Source of the DNA: Acidimicrobiia bacterium
Lineage (GTDB): Bacteria; Actinomycetota; Acidimicrobiia; Acidimicrobiales; AC-14
Assembly: GCA_019243595.1 (NCBI GenBank)
Contig: JAFAUA010000042.1
Span: 1 to 6,923, forward strand
Length of the DNA stretch: 6,923 nt
Direction of reading: 5' to 3'
Part shown: positions 1-5,376 of the stretch, piece by piece
Numbering within the stretch: position 1 is the stretch's first letter
How the letters are laid out: each line of letters begins with the position of its first letter
Notes under the pieces: generated by a model
The model's database searches: none
What the model was told of the DNA's origin: nothing
What the model saw: the letters and a program-made list of their open reading frames with translations, nothing else
Program-made: the position numbers and the translations under genes

Positions 1-1230
1 GACGTCAACTTCCGCGTGGTCAAGGGCGTGGTCGCCCGCATCAAAGAGAAGGCCGTCGGGCTCGACCTCTCGAAGAGCCTGAGCCCCGCGCAGCAGGTCA
101 TCAAGATCGTCCACGAGGAGCTGGTCAACACCCTCGGCGGCGAGAACCTCCGGATCACCTACGCGTCGAAGCCGCCGACGGTCTTGCTGCTCGCCGGTCT
201 GCAGGGCTCCGGTAAGACGACGACCGCCGGCAAGCTCGCCCGTTGGTTCAAGCAGCAAGGGCGCCACCCGCTGCTCGTCGGCGCCGACCTGCAGCGCCCC
301 GCCGCGGTCGAGCAGCTGCGGGTGCTCGGCAAGCAGGTCGACGTCCCGGTCTTCAGCGAGCCGAGCGATCCCGTCACGGTGGCCCGCAGGGGAGCGGAGG
401 AGGCGCAGAGCCTCGGCCGGGACGTGCTGATCGTTGACACCGCCGGCCGACTGCACGTCGACGCTGAGATGATGGATCAGGTCCGTGACATCTCGGGCGC
501 GGTCCATCCCGACTACACGTTCCTGGTCGTCGACGCCATGACCGGCCAGGACGCTGTCAACGTGGCCGAGTCCTTCCACGAGACCCTCGAGCTCGACGGC
601 GTGATCCTCACCAAGCTCGACGGCGACGCCCGCGGTGGTGCCGCCCTCTCGGTGAAGGAGGTCGTGGGCCGCCCGATCGCCTTCGCCTCGACGGGGGAGA
701 AGCTCGGCGACTTCGAGCCCTTCTATCCCGACCGCATGGCCTCGCGGATCCTGGGCATGGGCGACGTGCTCACGCTCATCGAAAAGGCTGAGGAGGCGTT
801 CGACCAGGAAGAGGCGGCCAAGGCCGCCGAGAAGCTGTCGAAGGGCGAGTTCACCCTCGAGGACTTCCTGGAGCAGATGCAGCAGGTGAAGAAGATGGGA
901 CCGCTGCAGAACCTGATCGGTATGCTGCCCGGGGTCCCCAAGGAGCTGAAGAAGGCGGAGATCGACGACTCGGAGATCGCCCGCATCGAAGCCATCATCC
1001 GCTCCATGACCCCCGAAGAGCGACGTGAGCCCCAGATGATCAACGGCTCCCGGCGCCTGCGGATCGCCAACGGCAGCGGGCAGACCACCACCGAGGTCAA
1101 CCAGCTGCTGAAGCAGTTCAAGGAAGTCCAGAAGATGATGAAGATGCTCGGCAAGGGGCCCAAGGGCCTGCGCGGCGCCAAGGAGTTGCTGTCGCAGATG
1201 CCCGACATGGCCGGGCCCGAGCTGGGTTAG
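1..1230 (+). CDS. ffh: Signal recognition particle GTPase Ffh (5'-truncated)
   Basis: This is the protein subunit of the signal recognition particle. It binds SRP RNA and nascent signal sequences, and works with FtsY as a GTPase pair to deliver ribosomes to the membrane. The reading frame is open from base 1, whose codons read DVNFRVVKG, a typical internal Ffh segment, so roughly the first 35-45 residues lie outside the window and 409 are visible. In visible numbering the G domain shows the P-loop [10 protein letters not shown] (66-75), the DLQRP motif (96-100), DTAGR (146-150), TKLDG (204-208) and DARGG. The methionine-rich M domain follows from about 270, with [13 protein letters not shown] and the SRP-RNA-binding segment [11 protein letters not shown] (350-360). 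It ends 10 bases before rpsP. There are no defects apart from the window edge. The family assignment is essentially certain. The GTG at base 16 is not a credible start because conserved sequence continues upstream of it. Confidence 0.97.
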   Translation, partial: DVNFRVVKGVVARIKEKAVGLDLSKSLSPAQQVIKIVHEELVNTLGGENLRITYASKPPTVLLLAGLQGSGKTTTAGKLARWFKQQGRHPLLVGADLQRPAAVEQLRVLGKQVDVPVFSEPSDPVTVARRGAEEAQSLGRDVLIVDTAGRLHVDAEMMDQVRDISGAVHPDYTFLVVDAMTGQDAVNVAESFHETLELDGVILTKLDGDARGGAALSVKEVVGRPIAFASTGEKLGDFEPFYPDRMASRILGMGDVLTLIEKAEEAFDQEEAAKAAEKLSKGEFTLEDFLEQMQQVKKMGPLQNLIGMLPGVPKELKKAEIDDSEIARIEAIIRSMTPEERREPQMINGSRRLRIANGSGQTTTEVNQLLKQFKEVQKMMKMLGKGPKGLRGAKELLSQMPDMAGPELG

Positions 1231-1240
1231 GAGAAGGAAG

Positions 1241-1528
1241 ATGGCCGTCAAGCTCCGCCTCAAGCGCATGGGCAAGAAGAAGCAGCCGACCTACCGCGTC
1301 GTCGCTGCCGACTCTCGGTCGCCCCGCGACGGGCGTTTCATCGAGAGCATCGGGTTCTACGCCCCCCGGGCCGAGCCCTCCGAGGTCAACATCGATAACG
1401 ACAAGGCTGTCGAGTGGCTGCGCAAGGGAGCCCAGCCCTCCGAGGCCGTGCAGAAGTTGCTGAAGATCTCCGGCGCCTGGGACCAGTTCCAGGGCGGCAG
1501 CTCCTCGACGCCGACCGCATCCTCGTGA
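1241..1528 (+). CDS. rpsP: 30S ribosomal protein bS16
   Basis: Small-subunit ribosomal protein S16, an early 16S rRNA-binding assembly protein. The 95-residue product starts [20 protein letters not shown] and contains the family signatures [21 protein letters not shown] and RAEWL-like [16 protein letters not shown]. The tail after about residue 80 ([13 protein letters not shown]) is low-complexity and Ser/Thr-rich, a common variable end in actinobacterial homologues. The ATG is preceded by AGGAG at 1229-1233, seven bases away, which overlaps the ffh stop codon. The stop codon TGA (1526-1528) overlaps the GTG start of khpA. Placement directly after ffh and before khpA-rimM-trmD is the conserved arrangement. 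Length and sequence are normal. Confidence 0.98.
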   Translation: MAVKLRLKRMGKKKQPTYRVVAADSRSPRDGRFIESIGFYAPRAEPSEVNIDNDKAVEWLRKGAQPSEAVQKLLKISGAWDQFQGGSSSTPTASS

Positions 1529-1827
1529 GCGACGTCACCGACGACCAGTTCGACGAGGACGACGCCGACGACGCCAACCGCGTCGTTGGTGGCCTGTCGA
1601 AGAACGTCTTGAACTACCTCGCCACGTCGATCGTGGAAGAGGCCGACGGCGTGGTCGTGGAGACCGAAGAGCGCCGCAACTCGGTGACCCTGCGGCTGCA
1701 CGTCGCCCCCTCGGACATGGGCCGGGTCATCGGCCGGCGGGGGCGCGTCGCCCAGGCGATCCGCAGCGTGGTGCGGGCGGCCGGCGCCAAGGAGGGCGTT
1801 GACGCCACGGTCGACATCGTCGACTAG
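1525..1827 (+). CDS. khpA: KhpA-type KH domain RNA-binding protein
   Basis: A small single-KH-domain protein of the KhpA (YlqC) family, a cytoplasmic RNA chaperone that in other bacteria pairs with KhpB/Jag. The chosen start is the GTG at 1525, which overlaps the rpsP stop as GTGA and gives 100 residues. The KH core covers about 27-100: [19 protein letters not shown], then [17 protein letters not shown] and the RNA-contacting GxxG loop as GRRG (70-73), followed by [13 protein letters not shown]. Residues 1-19 are a strongly acidic, disordered-looking leader (about half Asp or Glu) ahead of the usual family start. No Shine-Dalgarno-like sequence precedes the GTG, so I infer coupling to rpsP. 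The same frame stays open upstream to 1414, but that stretch is only the shifted reading of rpsP. The family call is firm; the exact start is less so. Confidence 0.92.
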   Translation: MSDVTDDQFDEDDADDANRVVGGLSKNVLNYLATSIVEEADGVVVETEERRNSVTLRLHVAPSDMGRVIGRRGRVAQAIRSVVRAAGAKEGVDATVDIVD

Positions 1828-1836
1828 CGAGGTCCG

Positions 1837-2784
1837 GTGCTGCTCGAGGTCGGGCGCATCGTCAAGCCGCATGGCATCAAGGGCGAGGTCATTGTTGAGC
1901 TGGTCACGAACCGGCCCGAGCGTCTAGACGCTGGGTCCGTGTTGTCGTCTGATGTGGGTGACCTCTCGGTCGTGCGCGCCACGCCGCACCAGCAGCGGTG
2001 GATCGTGGCGTTCGAGGGCATCCGCGATCGGAACCGGGCCGAGGAGCTGCGCGGCACGGTGCTTCGGGCCGAGCCTCTCGACGGCGAGGACGACACGCTG
2101 TGGGTGCACGAGCTCATCGGCGCCGTCGTCTACGACGTCGAAGGGCTGTTCTACGGACGGGTGGCCGAGGTCGAGGCCAACCCGGCGAGCGACCTCCTCG
2201 TGCTTCCCCAGGGGTTGATTCCGCTGACGTTCGTCGTCCAACAGGAGACCGGCCGGGTGGTCATCGATCCGCCCGAGGGTCTCATCGAGCCGCGCCCGGC
2301 CATCGAGGTCGTCGACTACGACCCCGAGTGGCCGAGAATCTTCGAGACCGAGGCCGAGCGTTTGCGCGCCGGGCTCGGCGACGTCGCCGTCCGCATCGAG
2401 CACGTCGGTTCGACGTCGGTTCCCGGATTGGCGGCCAAGCCGAACGTCGACATCCAGGTTTCGGTCTCCGACGTCTACGACCGCGACGCCTACTTCCCGC
2501 TGCTGTTCGCGCTGGGCTACGAACACGTGCCCGATCCGGAGTTTCGCGATTACCCGTTCTTCGGCTGGCCGTCAGCGAAGGCGCCCCGCACGTTCAACCT
2601 GCACGTCTGTCAGGCCGGCACGGAGATGGAACAGCGCCACCTTCGTTTCCGGGATCACCTGCGCAGCGACCCCGTCGACCGTGACGAGTACGCGGCGCTG
2701 AAGCGGCGGCTGGCGCTCGAGTGCGGCAACGACATCGAGGCGTACGTCGCGGCCAAGGACGCGTTCGTCAAGGCCCGCTCTTGA
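1837..2784 (+). CDS. rimM: RimM-GrpB fusion protein (16S rRNA maturation factor plus UPF0157 domain)
   Basis: A 315-residue protein, about twice the usual RimM length of roughly 170. Residues 1-80 are the RimM N-terminal barrel (VGRIVKPHGIKGEV, FEGIRDRNRAEELRGT), and 88-150 are the PRC-barrel half (LIGAVVYDVEGLFYGRVAEV, GRVVIDPPEGLIE). RimM binds ribosomal protein uS19 and helps mature the 30S head. From about 155 a complete GrpB/UPF0157 domain follows in the same frame: IEVVDYDPEWPRIFE, the nucleotidyltransferase-like EHVGSTSVPGLAAKPNVDI (188-206), NLHV, RHLRFRDHLRSDP and AALKRRLA. GrpB domains are related to polymerase-beta-type nucleotidyltransferases, but their substrate is not settled. 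The start is GTG at 1837 with GAGGT (1829-1833) as a close ribosome binding site. The end overlaps trmD as TTGA. No frameshift or stop separates the halves. Both domain assignments are confident; what the fusion does is unknown. Confidence 0.93.
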   Translation: MLLEVGRIVKPHGIKGEVIVELVTNRPERLDAGSVLSSDVGDLSVVRATPHQQRWIVAFEGIRDRNRAEELRGTVLRAEPLDGEDDTLWVHELIGAVVYDVEGLFYGRVAEVEANPASDLLVLPQGLIPLTFVVQQETGRVVIDPPEGLIEPRPAIEVVDYDPEWPRIFETEAERLRAGLGDVAVRIEHVGSTSVPGLAAKPNVDIQVSVSDVYDRDAYFPLLFALGYEHVPDPEFRDYPFFGWPSAKAPRTFNLHVCQAGTEMEQRHLRFRDHLRSDPVDRDEYAALKRRLALECGNDIEAYVAAKDAFVKARS

Positions 2785-3503
2785 GGATCGACGTCTTCAC
2801 GTGCCTGCCCCAACTGCTGGAGCCCGTGCTGTCCGAGAGCCTGCTCGGCAAGGCGCGCCACGACGGTGTGGTGGACGTGCGCGTCCACGACCTGCGCGAC
2901 CACACGACGGACCGTCACCGGTCGGTCGACGACACGCCGTTCGGGGGCGGGCCGGGCATGGTGCTGGCGCCGGATCCGATCTTCCGGGCCGTCGAGTCGG
3001 TCGACCCGCCCCGGCCGCTCTTCTTGCTCGGACCCGGCGGCCGGAAGCTCGACCAGTCGCTCGCCGCGTCCCTCGCCGCGGGTGAGGGGTTCTCGTTGCT
3101 GTGCGGACGGTACGAGGGTGTCGACGAGCGGGTACGTGAGCATCTGGTGGACGACGAGCTCTCGATCGGTGACTACGTCTTGGCCGGCGGCGAGGCCGCG
3201 GCGTTCGTCGTCGTCGAGGCAGTGACCAGGCTGGTGCCCGGTGTCATGGGCAACGAGGCATCGGCGGAGGACGAGTCCTTCGGCGACGGGCTCCTCGAGT
3301 ATCCGCACTACACGCGCCCGGCGGAGTTCCGGGACTGGGCCGTGCCCGAGGTGCTGCGCTCGGGCGACCACGGGAAGATCGCACGCTGGCGGCGGGCCCA
3401 GTCGCTGGCCCGCACCCTGGAGCGTCGTCCGGACCTCGTTGCCGAGCGGGGCGGGCTGAGCGAGGACGACCGGGCTCTCCTACGTGAGTTCGGCCTCGAA
3501 TGA
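2781..3503 (+). CDS. trmD: tRNA (guanine-N1)-methyltransferase TrmD
   Basis: Uses S-adenosylmethionine to methylate N1 of G37 next to the anticodon, which prevents +1 frameshifting. The product is 240 residues from the TTG at 2781, which sits inside the rimM stop (TTGA). The frame is open further upstream, but the conserved N-terminus begins here with RIDVFTCLPQLLEP. Visible signatures are HTTDRHRSVDDTPFGGGPGMV (41-61), the SPOUT trefoil-knot segments LGPGGRK, LLCGRYEGVDERV (106-118) and LSIGDYVLAGGE (127-138), then the linker and C-terminal tRNA-binding part PHYTRPAEF, SGDHGKIARWRR. By offset to E. coli TrmD, Arg154 corresponds to R150 here, while catalytic Asp169 corresponds to E165 in EDESF, a conservative change. 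AAGG at 2770-2773 may serve as a weak ribosome binding site. The identity is certain. Confidence 0.97.
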   Translation: MRIDVFTCLPQLLEPVLSESLLGKARHDGVVDVRVHDLRDHTTDRHRSVDDTPFGGGPGMVLAPDPIFRAVESVDPPRPLFLLGPGGRKLDQSLAASLAAGEGFSLLCGRYEGVDERVREHLVDDELSIGDYVLAGGEAAAFVVVEAVTRLVPGVMGNEASAEDESFGDGLLEYPHYTRPAEFRDWAVPEVLRSGDHGKIARWRRAQSLARTLERRPDLVAERGGLSEDDRALLREFGLE

Positions 3504-3529
3504 CGGCTCCTCGAAACGTCGCCTATCCT
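3500..3529 (+). promoter_or_regulatory. Candidate promoter for rplS
   Basis: In the 63-base trmD-rplS gap, ATGACG (3500-3505, 4 of 6 matches to TTGACA) lies 18 bases before TATCCT (3524-3529, 4 of 6 matches to TATAAT). The -35 element overlaps the trmD stop codon. Transcription would begin near 3536, leaving a leader of about 30 bases that carries the rplS ribosome binding site. This would let bL19 be made independently of the upstream genes. The call rests on motif and spacing only. Confidence 0.4.
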
Positions 3530-3566
3530 GAGAGCACCCCGCAGCTGGTTGAGGAGCACGCGCGCC

Positions 3567-3917
3567 ATGAACCCCACCGATCTGGTCGATCGAACGACAC
3601 TCCGCGACGACGTCCCCGAGTTCGCGCCGGGGGACACGGTGAAGGTCCACGTCCGCGTGGTGGAGGGCAACCGCGAGCGCATCCAGATGTTCCAGGGCGC
3701 GGTGATCCGCAGGCAGGGGTCTGGGGCCCGGGAGACGTTCACAGCCCGGAAAGTGAGCTTCGGCGTCGGCGTCGAGCGAACCTTCCCAGTCCACAGCCCG
3801 ATCGTGGCCAAGATCGAGGTCGTGACCCGGGGCGACGTACGCCGGGCGAAGCTGTACTACCTGCGGGAGCGGGCCGGGAAGGCCGCGAAGATCAAAGAGA
3901 AGCGCACCGCTCGTTGA
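3567..3917 (+). CDS. rplS: 50S ribosomal protein bL19
   Basis: Large-subunit ribosomal protein L19, located at the 30S-50S interface. The product is 116 residues, normal for the family. Signatures seen are [22 protein letters not shown] (split here as residues 19-40), [33 protein letters not shown] and [22 protein letters not shown]. The ATG at 3567 is chosen because it has GAGGAG at 3551-3556, ten bases upstream, and because the product then starts MNPTDLVD like other bL19 proteins. A TTG at 3549 would add six residues and would overlap that binding site. The gene follows trmD after a gap that may hold its own promoter, and a GC-rich hairpin follows its stop. Confidence 0.97.
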   Translation: MNPTDLVDRTTLRDDVPEFAPGDTVKVHVRVVEGNRERIQMFQGAVIRRQGSGARETFTARKVSFGVGVERTFPVHSPIVAKIEVVTRGDVRRAKLYYLRERAGKAAKIKEKRTAR

Positions 3918-3920
3918 TCG

Positions 3921-3943
3921 GGTGGCGGCCCGCCGTCGCCACC
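3921..3943 (+). other. GC-rich inverted repeat after rplS
   Basis: GGTGGCG (3921-3927) and CGCCACC (3937-3943) are exact inverse complements with a 9-base loop, starting three bases after the rplS stop. No T-run follows, so it is not a classical intrinsic terminator. It could attenuate transcription into lepB or protect the 3' end of an rplS message. In sequence this GC-rich, a 7-base stem may also arise by chance. Confidence 0.35.
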
Positions 3944-3976
3944 GCTCACGAACCGCCGGGTCTGCCACCGTTCGCC

Positions 3977-4579
3977 ATGGAGGAGGCGCCCCCCTCAGGG
4001 GGCCAGCTGGCTAGGGAGATTCCGCTCCTCATCGGATTGGCGATCCTCATCGCCTTCCTGGTGAAGACGTTCGTCGCCCAGGCGTTCTACATCCCGTCGG
4101 GATCGATGATCCCCCAGCTGAACATCGGCGACCGCGTCGTCGTTTCGAAGATCTCCTACGACCTCCACGACCCGCACCGCGGCGACATCATCGTGTTCGA
4201 CGCGCCGCCCGGCGCGCCCGGCGCGCCGGCGTCGAAGAACCGAAGTGTGATCCGCAACATCTTCGAGTCGATCGGTGTGCTGCAGCCGTCCACCGAGGAG
4301 TACATCAAGCGAGTCATCGGCCTGCCGGGGGAGACCGTGCAGGGCAAGGACGGCCGCGTGTTCATCAATGGACGGGAGTTGGTCGAGCCCTACCTGCCCG
4401 CCACGACCACGACGTCGGACTTCGGGCCCGTCGCCGTCCCCAAGGGCGGCCTGTGGGTGATGGGCGACAACCGCACGAACTCGTCGGATAGCCGCGTGTT
4501 CGGGACGATCCGGCGAAGAACGGTGGTCGGACGGGCGATCGTGCGCGTCTGGCCCTTCGGCAGAGCGGCCTTCTTGTGA
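3977..4579 (+). CDS. lepB: Type I signal peptidase LepB
   Basis: A membrane serine protease that removes signal peptides from exported proteins on the outer face of the membrane. From the ATG at 3977 the product has 200 residues. A short cytoplasmic leader is followed by one transmembrane helix (about 15-35, IPLLIGLAILIAFLVKTF), then box B with catalytic Ser43 in YIPSGSMIPQL, box D with catalytic Lys111 in EYIKRVIGLPGE, and box E MGDNRTNSSDSR (162-173). Between them is an Ala/Pro/Gly-rich loop (76-85) built from a short DNA repeat. The start is uncertain: the ATG lacks a clear ribosome binding site, and a TTG at 3914 overlapping the rplS stop as TTGA would give 221 residues with a Pro-rich leader. 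The frame upstream of 3914 is only the shifted reading of rplS. The position after rplS is conserved in actinobacteria. Confidence 0.95.
   Translation: MEEAPPSGGQLAREIPLLIGLAILIAFLVKTFVAQAFYIPSGSMIPQLNIGDRVVVSKISYDLHDPHRGDIIVFDAPPGAPGAPASKNRSVIRNIFESIGVLQPSTEEYIKRVIGLPGETVQGKDGRVFINGRELVEPYLPATTTTSDFGPVAVPKGGLWVMGDNRTNSSDSRVFGTIRRRTVVGRAIVRVWPFGRAAFL
4211..4228 (+). repeat. Tandem 9-base repeat inside lepB
   Basis: Two copies of a 9-base unit, GGCGCGCCC and GGCGCGCCG, encode Gly-Ala-Pro twice (LepB residues 79-84). A related Ala-Pro-Pro codon triplet precedes them. Each copy holds the palindrome GGCGCGCC. The repeat sits in a predicted extracytoplasmic surface loop, so copy number may vary between strains without harming catalysis. 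Confidence 0.7.
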
Positions 4580-4600
4580 CGCCCCCAGCGGTCGTACAGT
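4574..4600 (+). promoter_or_regulatory. Candidate leaderless promoter for the DUF2469 gene
   Basis: TACAGT (4595-4600) matches TATAAT at 4 of 6 positions and ends exactly seven bases before the GTG at 4608. Transcription would therefore start at or next to the start codon. A weak -35 candidate, TTGTGA (4574-4579), lies 15 bases upstream and overlaps the end of lepB. The absence of a Shine-Dalgarno sequence in front of the GTG agrees with a leaderless mRNA, which is common in actinobacteria. Confidence 0.45.
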
Positions 4601-4607
4601 TGTAGCC

Positions 4608-4904
4608 GTGAGCGCAGAGGACCTGGAGCGGTACGAGACCGAGATCGAGCTCCAGCTGTACAAGGAGTACCACGACGTCATCAAGATGTTCTCGTACGTC
4701 GTGGAGACCGAGCGCCGGTTCTATCTGGCCAACTCCGTCGACATGAAGGTGAAGGACGACAGCGGCCGCAGCTACTTCGAGCTCGACCTCAACGACGCCT
4801 GGGTCTGGGACATGTACCGGCCCGGGCCCGCCCGCTTCGTTTCGACGGTGCGCGTGGTCACCTTCAAGGACGTCAACGTCGAAGAGATTCGGCGGGAGGA
4901 TTGA
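4608..4904 (+). CDS. DUF2469 family protein (conserved actinobacterial, function unknown)
   Basis: A 98-residue soluble protein of the DUF2469 family, like the mycobacterial protein encoded next to rnhB and lepB (Rv2901c region). The family is, as far as I know, restricted to Actinobacteria and has no established function. Recognisable conserved segments are YETEIELQLYKEYHDVIKMF (9-28), YVVETERRFYLAN (30-42), SYFELDLNDAWVWDMYRP (55-72) and VRVVTFKDVNVEEI. It is rich in acidic and aromatic residues, with no signal peptide, membrane helix or metal-binding Cys/His cluster. The GTG start gives the standard N-terminus and sits seven bases after a -10-like element with no ribosome binding site. The TGA stop overlaps the yraN TTG, so the two are probably co-translated. 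RNase HII, the usual upstream neighbour, is not present here. Confidence 0.9.
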   Translation: MSAEDLERYETEIELQLYKEYHDVIKMFSYVVETERRFYLANSVDMKVKDDSGRSYFELDLNDAWVWDMYRPGPARFVSTVRVVTFKDVNVEEIRRED

Positions 4905-5248
4905 CCCAGGCCCGTCGGGCACTCGGTGCCAGCGGAGAACAGCTTGCGGCTGACTGGTACCTACGCAACGGCTACGAGGTCGTAGCGCGGAACTGGCGCT
5001 GCCGCGACGGTGAGCTGGATCTCGTCGTTCGGCGTGGCCGGGCATTCGTGTTCTGTGAAGTGAAGACGCGCACGTCCGACCTGTTTGGCGTCCCGGCCGA
5101 GGCTGTCACCCGCCAGAAGCAGATGCGGTTGCGGCACCTGGCCGCCCGCTGGCTCGACGACCACGCGGGCGTCCGGGCCACCGAGATCCGCTTCGACGTC
5201 GCGTCAGTGCTCGCCGGTCGGCTCGAGATCGTGCAGGGCGCGTTCTAG
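4901..5248 (+). CDS. yraN: YraN / UPF0102 family protein, predicted nuclease fold
   Basis: A 115-residue UPF0102 protein with a restriction-endonuclease-like (PD-(D/E)XK) fold; the cellular role is unproven, although DNA processing is often proposed. Visible family features are ALGASGEQLAADWYLRNGY (8-26), ARNWRCRDGELDLV with E38 and D40, FCEVKTR with E53 and K55, then AVTRQKQMRLRHLAARWL and IRFDV. These acidic residues and the lysine form the expected nuclease motif. The start is the TTG at 4901 inside the DUF2469 stop (TTGA); there is no start codon further upstream in this frame, and the conserved sequence begins at once. GGAGG (4895-4899) lies only one base from the TTG, an unusually tight spacing. 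The stop is part of a CTAG palindrome shared with the opposite-strand small gene. Confidence 0.93.
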   Translation: MTQARRALGASGEQLAADWYLRNGYEVVARNWRCRDGELDLVVRRGRAFVFCEVKTRTSDLFGVPAEAVTRQKQMRLRHLAARWLDDHAGVRATEIRFDVASVLAGRLEIVQGAF

Positions 5249-5355
5249 GCGAACAACGCCCAGGCGAGCAGGGCCACGACGATCACGGCCGCCGCGGCGA
5301 CGAAGACGTAGTCGCTGCTCCGACGCTGCTGCTGGCGGAAGGGGTTGAAACCCAC
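5245..5355 (-). CDS. Small single-pass membrane protein, 36 residues, unknown family
   Basis: An open frame on the minus strand reads from GTG (5355-5353) to TAG (5247-5245). The peptide starts MGFNPFRQQQRRSSDY and continues into an uninterrupted hydrophobic segment (about 17-36) of Val, Ala, Leu, Ile and Phe with one Trp, ending in LFA. The basic stretch before the helix predicts a cytoplasmic N-terminus. All but two of the 36 codons end in G or C, as in the neighbouring genes, which supports real coding. It fills almost all of the gap between yraN and the crotonase gene, its stop shares CTAG with that of yraN, and GATAAT lies six bases before its GTG, suggesting leaderless expression. I cannot name a family. 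A chance open frame is possible but unlikely given the composition and fit. Confidence 0.7.
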   Translation of the reverse strand: MGFNPFRQQQRRSSDYVFVAAAAVIVVALLAWALFA

Positions 5356-5361
5356 GGCGTG

Positions 5362-5369
5362 ATTATCGT
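5362..5369. promoter_or_regulatory. Overlapping divergent -10 elements (candidate bidirectional leaderless promoter)
   Basis: On the plus strand TATCGT (5364-5369) ends seven bases before the ATG at 5377. On the minus strand GATAAT (complement of 5362-5367, 5 of 6 matches to TATAAT) ends six bases before the GTG at 5355. The start codons are separated by only 21 bases, so there is no room for ribosome binding sites between the -10 elements and the genes. TTGAAA at 5345-5350 is only 13 bases from the plus-strand hexamer, and I see no good minus-strand -35. Inferred from motif and geometry alone. Confidence 0.5.
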
Positions 5370-5376
5370 CCGCCGC

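Noticed and set aside
1414..1524. Upstream ATG giving a 137-residue KhpA
   Set aside because: The extra codons are the out-of-frame reading of the conserved rpsP C-terminal part, and the GTGA overlap at 1525 explains the start better.
1924..2526. A 200-codon minus-strand open frame opposite rimM
   Set aside because: It is a mirror frame of a confidently identified gene, rich in Arg, Asp and Val as expected for antisense of GC-rich coding sequence, with no domain signature.
2655..3371. A 238-codon open frame on the minus strand opposite trmD
   Set aside because: It lies opposite a certain TrmD gene and spells no recognisable family; long antisense frames are expected in high-GC DNA.
3500..3913. 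Upstream continuation of the lepB frame through rplS
   Set aside because: This is the shifted reading of rplS, Arg- and Gly-rich, with no membrane or signal peptidase features; lepB begins at 3977 or at most 3914.
3921..3943. Intrinsic terminator after rplS
   Set aside because: The stem is real but no T-run follows, so it is reported only as an inverted repeat.
4211..4228. Palindromic GGCGCGCC copies as a protein-binding site or mobile element end
   Set aside because: They encode Gly-Ala-Pro repeats inside lepB and are best explained as coding low complexity; nothing resembling an element flanks them.
5359..5376. GTG at 5359 as start of the crotonase gene
   Set aside because: It would add six residues absent from the usual family start and would translate through the -10-like element; the ATG at 5377 fits better.
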